From positions 248,001 through 312,000 of the forward strand of contig NZ_PEBD01000004.1 of NCBI RefSeq assembly GCF_002735905.1: a DNA stretch of 64,000 nucleotides, in the 5' to 3' direction. Positions 8,260 to 18,590 of this stretch are shown here, piece after piece (within the stretch, counting starts at the first letter, position 1; each line of letters begins with the position of its first letter). The DNA comes from Williamsia muralis. GTDB taxonomy: Bacteria; Actinomycetota; Actinomycetes; Mycobacteriales; Mycobacteriaceae. Under the pieces are notes generated by a model, which saw only the letters and a list, made by a program, of their open reading frames with translations, was not told where the DNA came from and ran no database searches. The position numbers were made by a program, and so were the translations under genes.

Positions 8260-10157
8260 GCCTGCGGGTCGGCAGGTTGATCGGTCTGGTCGGCGAACTG
8301 CGTTCGATACAGCTCTGAGTACCGGCCACCGCGCGACAGCAGGTCGAGGTGGGTGCCGCGTTCGATGACGTGACCGTCTTCGAGCACCAGGATCTGGTCG
8401 GCCGCTCGGATGGTCGACAGGCGGTGGGCGATCACCACCGATGTGCGGCCGGCGAGCGCTTCGGCCAGCGCCTCCTGCACTGCTGCTTCCGACGTGGAGT
8501 CGAGGTGGGCGGTGGCCTCGTCGAGGATCACCACGGCAGGATGAGCGAGTAGCAGTCGGGCGATGGTCAGCCGCTGGCGCTCACCACCGGACAGGCGGTA
8601 GCCGCGTTCGCCGACCACGGTGTCGAGGCCGTCGGCCAGACTCGCGACCAGACCGTCGAGGCGCGCCCGCCGCAGTGCGTCCCAGATGTCCTGTTCATCG
8701 GCAGTGGGGTTGGCCAGCAACAGATTCGAGCGCACGGTGTCGTGGAACAGATGACCGTCCTGGGTTACTAGTCCGATGGCCCGATGCAGTTCTCCACTCT
8801 CGAGATCCCGGACGTCGTTGCCGCCGAGGCGGACCGCGCCCGAGTCCACGTCGTAGAGCCTGGTGGCCAGCTGGGCGATGGTCGATTTACCGGCTCCGGA
8901 ACTGCCCACAAGCGCCACCATCTGGCCGGGTGGCACGGTGAACGACACGTCGTGGATGACCTCTTCGCCGCCCCGCTTGTCCAGCACCGCAACCTCTTCG
9001 AGCGACGCCAGCGACACCTTGTCCGCGGACGGGTAACTGAAGCTGACGTGATCGAAGCTCAGCGACAGCGGGCCTTCGGGCACGGGTGTGGGGTCGGGTT
9101 TGTCGGCGATGAGCGGCTTGAGATCGAGCACCTCGAAGACACGCTCGAAACTCACCAGGGCGCTCATGATCTCGACACGCGCGTTGGCCAGCGCCGTCAG
9201 CGGTGCATACATGCGGGTGAGGAGCAGGGCCAGCGACACCACGGCCCCGGCGTTGAGATGCCCGTTCACCGCCAGGTAGCCGCCCAAGCCGTAGACGAGG
9301 GCCAGTGCCAGCGCGGAGACGAGGGTGAGGGAGGTGACGAAGATGCTCTGCGCCACCGACCGGCGCACTCCGATGTCGCGCACTTTGTCTGCGCGCCAGG
9401 CGAATTCGTTCGACTCCTGATGTGGTCGTCCGAACAGCTTGATCAGGGTGGCGCCCGGGGCGGAGAAGCGTTCGGTCATCTGGGTCGACATCAGTGAGTT
9501 GTACTCGGCCGCTTCCCGCGACAGCGCGGCCATACGTTTGCCCATCCGCCTGGCCGGGATCACGAACAGCGGTAGCAGAACAAGCGCGAGAAGGGTGACC
9601 TGCCAGCTGATCGAGATCATCACGGCCAGGGTCAGCGACAGGGTGACGATGTTCGACACCACTCCCGAGAGCGTGTCGGAGAACGCGCGCTGTGCGCCGA
9701 TGACGTCGTTGTTGAGCCTGCTGACCAGTGCCCCGGTGCGGGTGCGGGTGAAGAAAGCGACGGGCATCTTCTGCACGTGGTCGAACACCGAGCGGCGCAG
9801 GTCGTAGATCAGACCCTCGCCGATCGTGGACGAGAGCCAGCTGACCACCAGGCCGGTGCCGGCTTCGGCCACCGCGATGATGGCGATGAGAATCGACAGC
9901 CAGACCACGGTGGACGCGGCGCCGCCGTCGACGATGTTGTTGACCACGCGGCCGGCCAGGACAGGAGTGAGGACGGTGAGCACGGCCACCACCACGCTGA
10001 GCACCATGAACACCGCGAGCTTGCCGCGGTGGGGCCGCGCGAACTCGGCGATCCGGCGCATCGATTCCCGGCGGTTCTCGCGTCTGCGTTCCTTGCTGAG
10101 GTCGGGTGCGTTCATCGACCGGTAGAGCGTGTTCCTGGCAACCGACTCCATACTCAT
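8214..10157 (-). CDS. ABC transporter, fused membrane and ATP-binding domains (exporter type)
   Basis: A half-size ABC exporter of about 647 residues. An N-terminal six-helix membrane domain covers roughly residues 40-330. It is followed by an ATPase domain with Walker A GSSGAGKST, signature LSGGE, Walker B VVILDEAT and the switch histidine in VIAHRLS. It should export a lipid, peptide or drug as a homodimer, or with a partner not seen here. The start is uncertain: TTG at 10178 would lie inside the 16-bp palindrome, so ATG 10157 (residues MSMESVARNTLYRSM) is preferred; ATG 10151 is also possible. It is divergent from fgd. The final 46 bases overlap the convergent small membrane protein gene. 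Confidence 0.92.
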   Translation of the reverse strand: MSMESVARNTLYRSMNAPDLSKERRRENRRESMRRIAEFARPHRGKLAVFMVLSVVVAVLTVLTPVLAGRVVNNIVDGGAASTVVWLSILIAIIAVAEAGTGLVVSWLSSTIGEGLIYDLRRSVFDHVQKMPVAFFTRTRTGALVSRLNNDVIGAQRAFSDTLSGVVSNIVTLSLTLAVMISISWQVTLLALVLLPLFVIPARRMGKRMAALSREAAEYNSLMSTQMTERFSAPGATLIKLFGRPHQESNEFAWRADKVRDIGVRRSVAQSIFVTSLTLVSALALALVYGLGGYLAVNGHLNAGAVVSLALLLTRMYAPLTALANARVEIMSALVSFERVFEVLDLKPLIADKPDPTPVPEGPLSLSFDHVSFSYPSADKVSLASLEEVAVLDKRGGEEVIHDVSFTVPPGQMVALVGSSGAGKSTIAQLATRLYDVDSGAVRLGGNDVRDLESGELHRAIGLVTQDGHLFHDTVRSNLLLANPTADEQDIWDALRRARLDGLVASLADGLDTVVGERGYRLSGGERQRLTIARLLLAHPAVVILDEATAHLDSTSEAAVQEALAEALAGRTSVVIAHRLSTIRAADQILVLEDGHVIERGTHLDLLSRGGRYSELYRTQFADQTDQPADPQAQATPSLPPLGSDRA

Positions 10158-10173
10158 ACAGCCACTGTAGGAG

Positions 10174-10189
10174 TTCAAGTTAACTTGAA
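10174..10189. promoter_or_regulatory. perfect 16-bp palindrome at the exporter promoter
   Basis: TTCAAGTTAACTTGAA is a complete palindrome. It ends 16 bases before the chosen start of the ABC exporter and lies in the divergent spacer shared with fgd. AAGTTAACTT-type palindromes are typical of MarR-family and related winged-helix repressors that control efflux genes. No regulator gene is adjacent; the nearest TetR and MarR genes are several kilobases away or more. Confidence 0.6.
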
Positions 10190-10300
10190 GTCAATCGAAT
10201 ATGCGCACAGCTGAATCCGCCCGGCCTCCGGGGCGGTGCGGGTTTGTGGTGAACTGGAAAGACCTGTGCTGGACAGAGCTGGACGATGAGGAGAATCACT

Positions 10301-11308
10301 GTGGTATTGCGACTCGGATACAAGGCTTCGGCAGAGCAGTTCAATCCGCGTGAGCTCGTCGAGATCGCAGTGGCGGCCGAGGCCCACGGTATGGATTCGG
10401 TTGCGGTGTCCGATCATTTTCAGCCGTGGCGTCACAACGGTGGGCATGCCCCGTTCTCGCTGGCGTGGATGGCGGCGGTGGGTGAGCGTACCGAGCGGGT
10501 GCAGATCGGCACCTCGGTGATGACACCGACCTTCCGCTACAACCCGGCGGTCATCGCGCAGGCCTTCGCCTCGATGGCGTGCATGTATCCCGGCCGGATC
10601 ATGCTCGGCGTAGGTACGGGTGAGGCGCTCAACGAGTACGCGACCGGTTTTCAGGGGGAGTGGCCCGAGTTCAAGGAGCGCTTCGCGCGGCTGCGGGAAG
10701 CGGTCCGGCTGATGCGTGAGTTGTGGACCGGTGAGGAGGTGTCGTTCGAGGGCGATTATTACCACACCCAGGGCGCCTACATGTATGACATTCCCGAGCA
10801 GCCGGTTCCGGTGTACATCGCTGCCGGTGGTCCGGTGGTCGCACGGTATGCAGGTCGCGCTGGTGATGGTTTCATCTGTACCTCGGGCAAGGGCATGGAC
10901 CTCTACACCGAGAAGCTGATCCCGTCGGTGAAGGAAGGGGCCGACAAGGCCGAACGCAACTTCGAGGACATCGACCGGATGATCGAGATCAAGATCTCCT
11001 ACGATCCCGACCCCGAACTGGCGTTGGAGAACTGCCGTTTCTGGGCGCCGTTGTCGCTGACCGCCGAGCAAAAGCACAGCGTCAACTCCTCCACCGAGAT
11101 GGAACGCCTGGCCGACGAACTACCGATCGAGCAGGTCGCCAAGCGCTGGATCGTCGCCTCCGACCCGGACGAAGCCGTGGAGAAGGTCAAGCAGTACACC
11201 GACGCCGGCCTCAACCACCTGGTCTTCCACGCCCCCGGGCACGACCAGCAGCGGTTCCTCGAGAACTTCCAGAAAGACCTCGAACCCCGCCTGCGCAAGC
11301 TGGGCTGA
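10301..11308 (+). CDS. fgd: F420-dependent glucose-6-phosphate dehydrogenase
   Basis: A 335-residue luciferase-like enzyme that oxidises glucose-6-phosphate to 6-phosphogluconolactone while reducing coenzyme F420, the cell's source of F420H2. It follows M. tuberculosis Fgd1 closely from end to end: [38 protein letters not shown], the [14 protein letters not shown] segment, [17 protein letters not shown] and [16 protein letters not shown] 10301 is preferred over ATG 10286 because GAGGAG lies at 10288-10293, properly spaced, and because the family begins just before LGYKAS. As in M. tuberculosis, pta and ackA lie downstream, but here about 4 kb of other genes separate them. Confidence 0.97.
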   Translation: MVLRLGYKASAEQFNPRELVEIAVAAEAHGMDSVAVSDHFQPWRHNGGHAPFSLAWMAAVGERTERVQIGTSVMTPTFRYNPAVIAQAFASMACMYPGRIMLGVGTGEALNEYATGFQGEWPEFKERFARLREAVRLMRELWTGEEVSFEGDYYHTQGAYMYDIPEQPVPVYIAAGGPVVARYAGRAGDGFICTSGKGMDLYTEKLIPSVKEGADKAERNFEDIDRMIEIKISYDPDPELALENCRFWAPLSLTAEQKHSVNSSTEMERLADELPIEQVAKRWIVASDPDEAVEKVKQYTDAGLNHLVFHAPGHDQQRFLENFQKDLEPRLRKLG

Positions 11309-11329
11309 AGGCCTGCCCCTCCCCGAAAG

Positions 11330-11380
11330 TGTGCCCTTTTGGCGAGCGAACTTCCAGGTGGGGGACGCCAAAAGGGCACA
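11330..11380. terminator. perfect 15-bp inverted repeat between convergent genes
   Basis: TGTGCCCTTTTGGCG (11330-11344) and CGCCAAAAGGGCACA (11366-11380) are exact reverse complements around a 21-base loop. The element fills the 82-base gap between fgd and the convergent DUF1206 gene, so a bidirectional terminator is the simplest reading. There is no clear T-tract, and a mobile or dispersed palindromic repeat cannot be excluded. Confidence 0.45.
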
Positions 11381-11390
11381 TCATCGGGTG

Positions 11391-12224
11391 CTACATACGT
11401 GAGAAGCGGGCCATCGCGAAGCTGTAGACGCCATAGGCCGCGATGCCGATGGCGGCGAGCACCAGCAGGAATTGGCCGAACGGTGCCTCACCGAGCGTCT
11501 TGACCGCACCGTCGATGCCGGTGGCCTTGGAGGGATCCGATTTCACCGATGCCACGATCACCAGGATCCCCGCGCCGGCCAGCACCAGGCCCTTGGCGGT
11601 GTACCCGACCACACCGAGGGGTGTGACGACCTTGCCGTCGGAGACCTTCAGGTCGTCGAGGAAGTTCTTCGTCACGCCCTTGTAGACGTGGTATGCGCCG
11701 ACGGCGATGATGATCAGCCCGATGACAACGAGCAGCGTCTTGCCCGCCCCGTTCTCCATCAGGCGCGCCGACAGGCCCGCGTTCTGCTTACCGCTCGATT
11801 GACCTGTGCCACGGGCGAATTGAACTGCCGAGAACGCAAAGGCGAAGTAGACGACGGCCAGGCTCAGAGCCTTCGGCCGGTCGAAGAGCGCCGACGCGTC
11901 CTTCTTTCCCTGGGAATCGCTCCCATCACCCGGCTCGGTGGCGTGTGGTCCGACGATGGTCTCGGCCAGACGCCACAGCGCCATGGCCACGAAGGCCACC
12001 GCGGCAAGCCACAACACGAACTTGCCGCCCGAGTTCTTTGCGAGGGTTCCGAGTGCGCCGGACTGATCGGCGCTGCCACCGGAACCGAATGCCAGCCGGA
12101 AGATGATGTAGGCGATCAGCAGGTGCAGCAGTCCGCTCACGACGTGCCCGGCTCGCGCCAGGCGTTCGAAGGCGGAGCTGTCCGTGGCCCGATCGACGGC
12201 GCCGGAAACTGATTTGTCGGTCAT
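11391..12224 (-). CDS. DUF1206 membrane protein
   Basis: A 277-residue integral membrane protein with six hydrophobic segments arranged as three repeats of two helices. Each repeat starts with a similar G-x-x-AKG/RAGHV-type turn, as in ARAGHVVSGLLHLLIAYIIF and VGYTAKGLVLAGAGILVIVA. This triple arrangement is that of the DUF1206 family, common in actinobacteria and of unknown function. The start is ATG 12224 (MTDKSVSG), with AAGGG 6 bases upstream; an earlier in-frame start at 12278 lacks a good ribosome binding site. It is convergent with fgd. Confidence 0.85.
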   Translation of the reverse strand: MTDKSVSGAVDRATDSSAFERLARAGHVVSGLLHLLIAYIIFRLAFGSGGSADQSGALGTLAKNSGGKFVLWLAAVAFVAMALWRLAETIVGPHATEPGDGSDSQGKKDASALFDRPKALSLAVVYFAFAFSAVQFARGTGQSSGKQNAGLSARLMENGAGKTLLVVIGLIIIAVGAYHVYKGVTKNFLDDLKVSDGKVVTPLGVVGYTAKGLVLAGAGILVIVASVKSDPSKATGIDGAVKTLGEAPFGQFLLVLAAIGIAAYGVYSFAMARFSRM

Positions 12225-12472
12225 GGTGAACCCTTCAGCTGCAGAACACGCAGGCACGATGTTCGACCTGAGATTCACTCAACCCTAGTGCGAATGGTTG
12301 CGTCGATCACAAAGCGGCCGATTCGGTCGACAGCTCTGGGCTGTTTGTCTACGTTGGTGAACTTGTTCGGTTGCCGGATGTCACAGCCCGCCCGAACGAA
12401 GGCATCCAAGAAGTGAGTCACCGCCGACTCAGATGTGCCGGCCCGTCACCCGCTTACTTGAGGAGTTCCAGC

Positions 12473-12589
12473 GTGCAGTTCTTTCCCCTGATCGTCATCA
12501 CACAATCCATCGTCACCTCGGCGTGGGCCATCTACGGGATGGCCAGCATCATCGTGCGCGACGCGGACGCCGGGCCTCAGGCCGCCTGA
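12473..12589 (+). CDS. possible 38-residue membrane peptide (hypothetical)
   Basis: A short frame from GTG 12473 with AGGAG 7 bases upstream encodes a peptide beginning VQFFPLIVITQSIVTSAWAI and ending RDADAGPQAA. The first 28 residues would form one membrane helix; the tail is short and charged. The last 13 bases overlap the convergent LysR gene. The well-placed ribosome binding site and the hydrophobic core argue for a real gene, but no family is recognised. The 248 bases between the DUF1206 start and this frame hold no other coding frame that I can support. Confidence 0.45.
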   Translation: MQFFPLIVITQSIVTSAWAIYGMASIIVRDADAGPQAA

Positions 12590-13473
12590 GGACACGCCAC
12601 GCGCTCGCGCAGCAGTTCCATTATTCGGAGCACGGCGGGGTTGTCGCGGACGGCGTCGCGGGTACGCACTGAGATCGTCCGCGTCGGCGTCGGATTCCGT
12701 AGCGGCCGCGCCACCACCGTGGGCGGCAGGTTCCCGGTGCCCAATTCGGGCAGCACCGTGACGCCCACTCCTGCCGCGACGAAGCTGATCGCCGTCGGGT
12801 AGTCGTGCGTCTCGATGTGGAACCCGGGGCTGAAACCCGCCACCGAGCAGGCATCCAGAATGGCCTGACGGCACGGGCCGCGTGACACGTCGTTGTCCAC
12901 CCAGCGCTCGTTGCGCAACGCCGACAACTCGACCTCGTCACGTGCGGTCAATTTGTGATTTTCCGGGAGCACCACCACGTAGGGCTCGGTGAGCAGCGGC
13001 TCGATGTCGTATCCGCGCAGAGACGTGGATGCGGCGCCCTCCACGAAGATCTCCACATCGGGCTCGCCGGAGCTGTCGTGGACCAGTTCGATGAGACGTA
13101 GGTCGATGCGGAGGCGGGGAAACTCGTTGGTGATCGCCGCGATGACCGGGGGTATCCAGGCAGCCCCGGCGGAGGCGAAATAGCTCACCGACAGGCTTCC
13201 GACCCGCCCCGACCGCAGGTCTGCGACAAGCGATTCCAGGTCGGCCAGGCGTTCGAGCACGTGGCCGGCCTCCGCGGCGATCGTGCGGCCCACCATGGTC
13301 GGCTCGATCCCGCGACCGCGTTTTTCGACCAGGACCAGCCCGGTCTCCTTCTGGAGGGCGGCCAGATGCTGGCTGACAGCAGACGGTGTGTAGCCCAGTG
13401 CGGCAGCTGCGCCGTTGATGGATCCCGCGGCGACCACGGCGCGGAACAGGCGGAGGCGGTGGGCGTCGAGCAT
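12577..13473 (-). CDS. LysR-family transcriptional regulator
   Basis: A 298-residue LysR-type regulator. The N-terminal winged helix is clear in LFRAVVAAGSINGAAAALGY followed by TPSAVSQHLAALQKE, and a periplasmic-binding-like effector domain runs from about residue 90. The start is ATG 13473, giving the usual MLDAHRLRLFRAV beginning; a frame open to 13716 would add 81 residues that cover the neighbouring promoter and gene. It is divergent from the EamA transporter with 73 bases between them, the usual layout for a LysR regulator controlling its neighbour in response to the transported compound or a related molecule. The effector is unknown. Confidence 0.93.
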   Translation of the reverse strand: MLDAHRLRLFRAVVAAGSINGAAAALGYTPSAVSQHLAALQKETGLVLVEKRGRGIEPTMVGRTIAAEAGHVLERLADLESLVADLRSGRVGSLSVSYFASAGAAWIPPVIAAITNEFPRLRIDLRLIELVHDSSGEPDVEIFVEGAASTSLRGYDIEPLLTEPYVVVLPENHKLTARDEVELSALRNERWVDNDVSRGPCRQAILDACSVAGFSPGFHIETHDYPTAISFVAAGVGVTVLPELGTGNLPPTVVARPLRNPTPTRTISVRTRDAVRDNPAVLRIMELLRERVACPQAA

Positions 13474-13546
13474 GGTCGAACTGTACAGCTCTACTGAAGT
13501 GTTCTCAAGGAGAAATCGCTTGTGCTTATGTGTCGCATGAATCAGA

Positions 13547-14464
13547 GTGATCCCTGTGAAGGTCTTGTCGAACAATCTCGCGGTGGTGGCCGCGATCGTG
13601 ACGGTGCTGCTGTGGTCGTCGTCGTTCGTGGTGATCCGATTTGTCGGTGAGACGCTGTCGCCTGGTGCGATGGCGTTCACCCGCCTCGCTGCCGGCGCCG
13701 TGGTGCTGGTTGTCATCGCGCTGCGTTATCGCCGTCCGATTCCTCGCGGCCGAGCGCTGGGACTGGTGATCGGTTACGGCCTGCTCTGGTTTGCCGCGTA
13801 CACCGTGCTGCTGAACTGGGCCGAGCAACACCTCGATGCCGGAACGGCCGCGCTGCTGGTCAACTTCGCGCCCATCCTGGTGGCGGTGTTCGCAGGTCTC
13901 TTCATGGGGGAAGGCTTCCCGAAACCCCTGGTGATCGGAATCCTCATCGCCTTCGCGGGGGTATTGCTCATCGCCTTGGGCGGTTCGGGCGGCAGCCACA
14001 ACGACGAACTCGGCATCATCCTGGGACTGATCACTGCCGTGCTGTACGCGGCTGGCGTCCTGATGCAGAAGGTGGCGCTACGCACCGTCGACGCCGTCAC
14101 GGCGACATGGGTTGGCTGCCTCGCCGGTCTGCTGGCCACGGTGCCGTTCGCGCCACAGGCGATCGACGAACTCGCCGATGCCTCCGCAGGGGCGATCACA
14201 GGCGTCATCTTCCTGGGTGTGGGACCCACCGCGATCGCCTTCCTGACGTGGGCGTATGCGCTGGCCCGTACCGACGCGGGCAAGATGGCGGCCACGACTC
14301 TGGCCGTACCGGCGATTGCCATCGGCTTGTCCTGGCTCTTCCTCGGTGAGGTGCCCACCCCACTCGGCCTGGTCGGTGGCGCGATGGCCCTCACGGGTGT
14401 CGCGATCAGTCGGCGCCGGTCCCGAACGACGGCCGATGTACCAGAACCGGTTGCCACCTCTTAA
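13547..14464 (+). CDS. EamA/RhaT-family (DMT) transporter
   Basis: A 305-residue membrane protein with about ten hydrophobic segments arranged as two EamA repeats. The first repeat includes VTVLLWSSSFVVIRFVGE, and the second begins near the segment GIILGLITAVLYAAGVLMQK. Members export amino acids, nucleosides or other small metabolites; the substrate cannot be read. The start is taken as GTG 13547, with a nearby alternative GTG at 13556. It is divergent from the LysR regulator, and the TetR gene follows 9 bases after the stop, suggesting one transcript. Confidence 0.9.
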   Translation: MIPVKVLSNNLAVVAAIVTVLLWSSSFVVIRFVGETLSPGAMAFTRLAAGAVVLVVIALRYRRPIPRGRALGLVIGYGLLWFAAYTVLLNWAEQHLDAGTAALLVNFAPILVAVFAGLFMGEGFPKPLVIGILIAFAGVLLIALGGSGGSHNDELGIILGLITAVLYAAGVLMQKVALRTVDAVTATWVGCLAGLLATVPFAPQAIDELADASAGAITGVIFLGVGPTAIAFLTWAYALARTDAGKMAATTLAVPAIAIGLSWLFLGEVPTPLGLVGGAMALTGVAISRRRSRTTADVPEPVATS

Positions 14465-14473
14465 CCTTCTTGC

Positions 14474-15034
14474 ATGGATCGGGAGCGGATGGTCGACGCC
14501 GCCATCGCTGTGGTGGAACGATTCGGTGCTCGTGCACTGAGCCTGACGTCGGTGGCCCGGCATGCGGGGGTGGGCCGGGCGACCGCTTACCGGATGTTCG
14601 GTGGCCGCGACCAATTGGTGCAGGCGATTGTCGAACGCGAGGTGAAGAGGCTCGGTACCCTGATCGCCGAGTGGACCGCGTCCGAACCCGAGCCGGCGGA
14701 CAAGGTTCGTGTCCTCGTCCTCAACGTGCTCGACTACATCCGCAATCATGAAGCGCTGCAATACATCCTGAAGAACGAGCCGGAAGAGATCATCACCACG
14801 ATCGTCGCCCGTGGGCCCGACCGCACCTCCGACGTCACCATCGTGGACCTCATCGTGGCGAACAGTGTCGGCAACTTCGCGAACGAGCCGGAACTCGAGG
14901 CTGCACTGGTGCCGGATGCTCGCCGCGCCACCGAGATGATGATCCGAATCATTTACTCCTACATGCTCATTCCGCGGAGCGCGTTGTCCGACGATGACAT
15001 CGCCGACATGGTGGTGCGTTCGACGATCCGGTGA
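14474..15034 (+). CDS. TetR-family transcriptional regulator
   Basis: A 186-residue TetR-type regulator. The N-terminal helix-turn-helix reads MVDAAIAVVERFGARALSL followed by TSVARHAGVGRATAYRMFGG, where the recognition helix is expected. The C-terminal ligand domain is of no recognised subclass. It begins 9 bases after the EamA stop and is probably co-transcribed with it, so it may control its own operon or a gene elsewhere. No palindromic operator was found directly upstream. Confidence 0.92.
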   Translation: MDRERMVDAAIAVVERFGARALSLTSVARHAGVGRATAYRMFGGRDQLVQAIVEREVKRLGTLIAEWTASEPEPADKVRVLVLNVLDYIRNHEALQYILKNEPEEIITTIVARGPDRTSDVTIVDLIVANSVGNFANEPELEAALVPDARRATEMMIRIIYSYMLIPRSALSDDDIADMVVRSTIR

Positions 15035-15210
15035 GCTCGGTCCGGCAACCTTGCAGTCCGTGCTCACGTCGGCCGACGATGCTCCGCGCAGCGAGACCGT
15101 GACGACTCGGCGGACCGTCGCCGAGTAGCCGCTCAGCACCCTCCACGCGTTGCGTGGCCCTGTGGCCCGTCGCACCGCCGGCCGATGGCGCCCACATTAG
15201 GGTGGGCGGT

Positions 15211-17307
15211 ATGGGCGCTTCGTCATCGAGCAGCATCTACCTCGCCTCACCTGAAGGCGACACCGGCAAGTCGACAGTGGCGTTGGGGGTGCTGCACCTG
15301 CTGGCCGCCTCGGGCGGCCGGGTCGGGGTGTTCCGGCCGATCTCCAGAACCAAATCCGACAGACGCGACTACATCCTGGAGTTGCTGATCGAACACGATT
15401 CGACCGACCTGAGTTACGAGGACTGCATCGGCGTCACCTACGAGCAGGTCCATGCCGACCCGGAGGCAGCGCTCGGGGAGATCGTCACCCGATTCCATGC
15501 GGTGGAAGAGCGATGCGATTCGGTACTGGTGATCGGCTCGGATTACACCGACATCGCCAGTCCGTCCGAACTCAGCTTCAATGCCCGGATCGCCGCGAAC
15601 CTGCAGACGCCGATGCTGTTGGCGCTCAAGGCAGCGGATCGCACCGACGCCGAGGTGGTCGGTCTTGCCGAGTTGTGTCTGCACGAGCTGGAGCAGAACC
15701 ACGCTCAAGCGGTCGCACTGATCGCCAACCGTTGTGATCCGGATCGGCTGGACTCGGTGAAGGACGCGCTGCAGGAGGCCACCGGACTGCCGACGTGGAC
15801 CTTGCCGGAAGACCCGGTGCTGATCGCGCCGACGGTCGGGGAACTGATGGAAGAACTCGGCGGCGAGTTGTACAGCGGTGATCCCGAGCTGCTTAGCCGG
15901 GAGGCCATGCATGTGATGGTCGGCGGGATGACCATCGAGCACATCCTGGAGCGACTCACCGAAGGCGTTGCCGTGATCGCGCCGGCCGACCGCTCCGATG
16001 TGCTGGTCTCGCTGGTGGCGGCCAATGCCGCGGAGGGGTTCCCCAAGCTCTCCGGCATCATCCTCAACGGTGGCATCAAGCCTCACCCGAAGATCGCTGC
16101 GTTGATGGAGGGGTTGCAGTCGCCTCTGCCGCTCATCTGCTGTGAACAGGGGACCTACGAAACGGCAAGGGCCGCAGCCCATGCCCGCGCGAGGATGAAC
16201 ATCAACTCGGTCCGCAAGATCGACGTGGCTCTCAATCTGATGGAGGAGCACGTCGACTCCGTGGCGATGCTCGAGAAACTGAAGTTGCGCATCCCCGAGG
16301 TCGTGACCCCCCAGATGTTCGAGTACCAGTTGATCGAACGGGCGCGCAAGATCCGCAAACGCATCGTGCTCCCGGAGGGCGGCGACGATCGCATCCTGCG
16401 CGCCGCCGGACGACTGCTCCGACGCCAGGTGGCCGACCTCACCATCCTCGGAGATGAACGGGCAGTGCGGGATCGGGCCGCCGAACTCGATGTCGACCTG
16501 ACGGGTGTGGACGTGATCGACCCGACGTCGTCGGAACTGCTCGACGAGTTCGCCGAGGTCTACACCGAACTGCGCAAGCACAAGGGGATGGACCTGCAGC
16601 GCGCTCGCAGCACAGTGCAGGACGTCTCGTATTTCGGAACCCTGATGGTGCAACTGGGCTACGCCGACGGCATGGTGTCGGGCGCCGTGCACACCACCGC
16701 GCACACGATCCGGCCTGCGTTCGAGATCATCAAGACGGCGCCGGGTGTGTCGACGGTGTCGAGCGTGTTCTTCATGTGCCTGGCCGACCACGTTCTGGCG
16801 TACGGCGATTGCGCCATCGTCCCCGACCCCACCGCCGAGCAGCTGGCCGACATCGCCATCTCCTCCGCCGCGACATCTGCTCAGTTCGGCATCGAGCCGC
16901 GGGTGGCCATGTTGTCGTACTCCACCGGCGAATCGGGCAGCGGCGCAGACGTGGACAAGGTGCGCACAGCTGCCGGACTCGTCCGGAAACGAGCACCGGA
17001 GTTGCTGGTGGAGGGACCTATTCAGTACGACGCCGCAGTCGATCCTTCGGTGGCCAAGTCGAAGATGCCCGATTCGCCGGTCGCCGGCCAGGCGACGGTG
17101 CTGATCTTCCCTGATCTGAACACCGGCAACAACACCTATAAAGCCGTGCAGCGCAGTGCCGATGCGGTGGCCGTCGGTCCCGTGCTGCAAGGCCTGCGCA
17201 AACCGATCAACGACCTGTCGCGCGGTGCGCTGGTGTCGGACATCGTCAACACCGTGGCCATCACCGCCATCCAGGCCCAGGGCCGATCAGACGACGCGGA
17301 GCAATGA
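15211..17307 (+). CDS. pta: phosphate acetyltransferase
   Basis: A 698-residue long-form phosphotransacetylase that interconverts acetyl-CoA and acetyl phosphate. Three parts are visible. An N-terminal BioD-like P-loop domain carries [10 protein letters not shown] near residue 15. A central DRTGG-type domain spans about residues 215-330. The catalytic PTA domain runs from about residue 370, with [20 protein letters not shown] and [20 protein letters not shown]. The start at ATG 15211 ([16 protein letters not shown]) matches the family; an earlier in-frame start would add 19 unrelated residues. ackA follows after a single base, so the two are translationally coupled, as in M. tuberculosis Rv0408-Rv0409. 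Confidence 0.97.
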   Translation: MGASSSSSIYLASPEGDTGKSTVALGVLHLLAASGGRVGVFRPISRTKSDRRDYILELLIEHDSTDLSYEDCIGVTYEQVHADPEAALGEIVTRFHAVEERCDSVLVIGSDYTDIASPSELSFNARIAANLQTPMLLALKAADRTDAEVVGLAELCLHELEQNHAQAVALIANRCDPDRLDSVKDALQEATGLPTWTLPEDPVLIAPTVGELMEELGGELYSGDPELLSREAMHVMVGGMTIEHILERLTEGVAVIAPADRSDVLVSLVAANAAEGFPKLSGIILNGGIKPHPKIAALMEGLQSPLPLICCEQGTYETARAAAHARARMNINSVRKIDVALNLMEEHVDSVAMLEKLKLRIPEVVTPQMFEYQLIERARKIRKRIVLPEGGDDRILRAAGRLLRRQVADLTILGDERAVRDRAAELDVDLTGVDVIDPTSSELLDEFAEVYTELRKHKGMDLQRARSTVQDVSYFGTLMVQLGYADGMVSGAVHTTAHTIRPAFEIIKTAPGVSTVSSVFFMCLADHVLAYGDCAIVPDPTAEQLADIAISSAATSAQFGIEPRVAMLSYSTGESGSGADVDKVRTAAGLVRKRAPELLVEGPIQYDAAVDPSVAKSKMPDSPVAGQATVLIFPDLNTGNNTYKAVQRSADAVAVGPVLQGLRKPINDLSRGALVSDIVNTVAITAIQAQGRSDDAEQ

Positions 17308-17308
17308 C

Positions 17309-18520
17309 ATGACATCCCAGAGCAATCCCGACAACACCGTCCTGGTGCTCAACGCAGGTTCGTCGTCACTGAAATATCAGCTGGTGCAACCCGACTCGGG
17401 TACGGTTGTGGCTCACGGCCTGGTGGAGCGGATCGGCGAGTCGCAGGCGCGGGTCGAGCACGTGCAGGGTGACGAGAAGAACGAGTTCGTCGGTGAGATC
17501 GCCGATCACCAGGCCGGTCTTGCGAAGGTCTTCGATCTCTTCGCCGAGGCCGGACACGATCTGGGGTCCGAAGGTATCGTCGCGGTGGGCCATCGGGTCG
17601 TCCACGGCGGACCGAAGTTCTATCGCCCCACCGTGATCGACGACGATGTGGTGGCTGCGATCAAGGATCTCGAAGACCTTGCCCCGCTGCACAACCCGGT
17701 CAACCTCGTCGGCATCGAAGCAGTACGGGAGTTGTTGCCCGACGTGCCGTCTGTGGCGGTGTTCGACACCGCGTTCTTCCACGGCTTACCCGACCATGTC
17801 GCCACGTATGCGATCGACCGCGAGTTGGCGAAGAAGCATGACATCCGGAGATATGGCTTCCACGGCACCTCGCACGAGTACGTGTCGGGCGTGTCCGCCG
17901 AGTTCCTCGGTGCCGATGGCGAGAGCCTGAATCAGATTGTGCTGCACCTCGGTAACGGCGCGTCGGCGTCGGCGATCGAGGGTGGTCGCCCCGTGGAGAC
18001 GTCGATGGGCCTGACCCCCCTCGAGGGATTGGTGATGGGCACACGTAGCGGTGATGTGGACCCGGGTGTGGTGATGTATCTGCGGCGCGCGGCGGACATG
18101 GACGTCGACCAGATCGACACCATGTTGAACCGTGAGGCCGGGCTCAAGGGTCTCAGTGGGGAGAACGACTTCCGTACGCTCACCGAGAAGGTCGAGGCAG
18201 GCGACGCCGATGCGACGCTGGCCTACAAGGTGTATGTTCACCGGCTGCGCAAATACATCGGCGCCTACATGGTGACCCTGGGCCGTACCGACGCGATCGT
18301 CTTCACCGCCGGGGTCGGCGAGAATGCTCCGAAACTGAGGGCCGACAGCCTCGCGGGTCTGGAGAGTTTCGGCATCCAGATCGACCCAGAACGCAACGCG
18401 GCCAGAAGCCGTGAGGCGCGGATCATCTCGACCGACGACTCCGCTGTCACCGTACTGGTGATACCGACCAACGAAGAACTCGCGATCGCGAGGCAGTCGG
18501 TGACCGCGCTGCAGGGTTAG
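17309..18520 (+). CDS. ackA: acetate kinase
   Basis: A 403-residue acetate kinase that makes ATP and acetate from acetyl phosphate and ADP, the partner of Pta. All ASKHA-fold markers are present: [12 protein letters not shown] at the start, [43 protein letters not shown] and [10 protein letters not shown]. The ATG lies one base after the pta stop. The gene is convergent with pknG, from which it is separated by 137 bases containing a strong palindrome. Confidence 0.97.
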   Translation: MTSQSNPDNTVLVLNAGSSSLKYQLVQPDSGTVVAHGLVERIGESQARVEHVQGDEKNEFVGEIADHQAGLAKVFDLFAEAGHDLGSEGIVAVGHRVVHGGPKFYRPTVIDDDVVAAIKDLEDLAPLHNPVNLVGIEAVRELLPDVPSVAVFDTAFFHGLPDHVATYAIDRELAKKHDIRRYGFHGTSHEYVSGVSAEFLGADGESLNQIVLHLGNGASASAIEGGRPVETSMGLTPLEGLVMGTRSGDVDPGVVMYLRRAADMDVDQIDTMLNREAGLKGLSGENDFRTLTEKVEAGDADATLAYKVYVHRLRKYIGAYMVTLGRTDAIVFTAGVGENAPKLRADSLAGLESFGIQIDPERNAARSREARIISTDDSAVTVLVIPTNEELAIARQSVTALQG

Positions 18521-18590
18521 CCGGTCAGACGCATCCGGTTCTGCTGGGAGCCAGCCCGAGTCCGGCCAGTCCCTCCGGTTGTGTTGAGTT

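Noticed and set aside
8760-9500. Plus-strand open frames opposite the ABC exporter
   Set aside because: They mirror the minus-strand coding pattern, show no family motifs and would break the clear ABC transporter frame.
13474-13716. 81-residue N-terminal extension of the LysR regulator
   Set aside because: It overlaps the divergent EamA gene and its promoter; LysR proteins start just before the helix-turn-helix, at ATG 13473.
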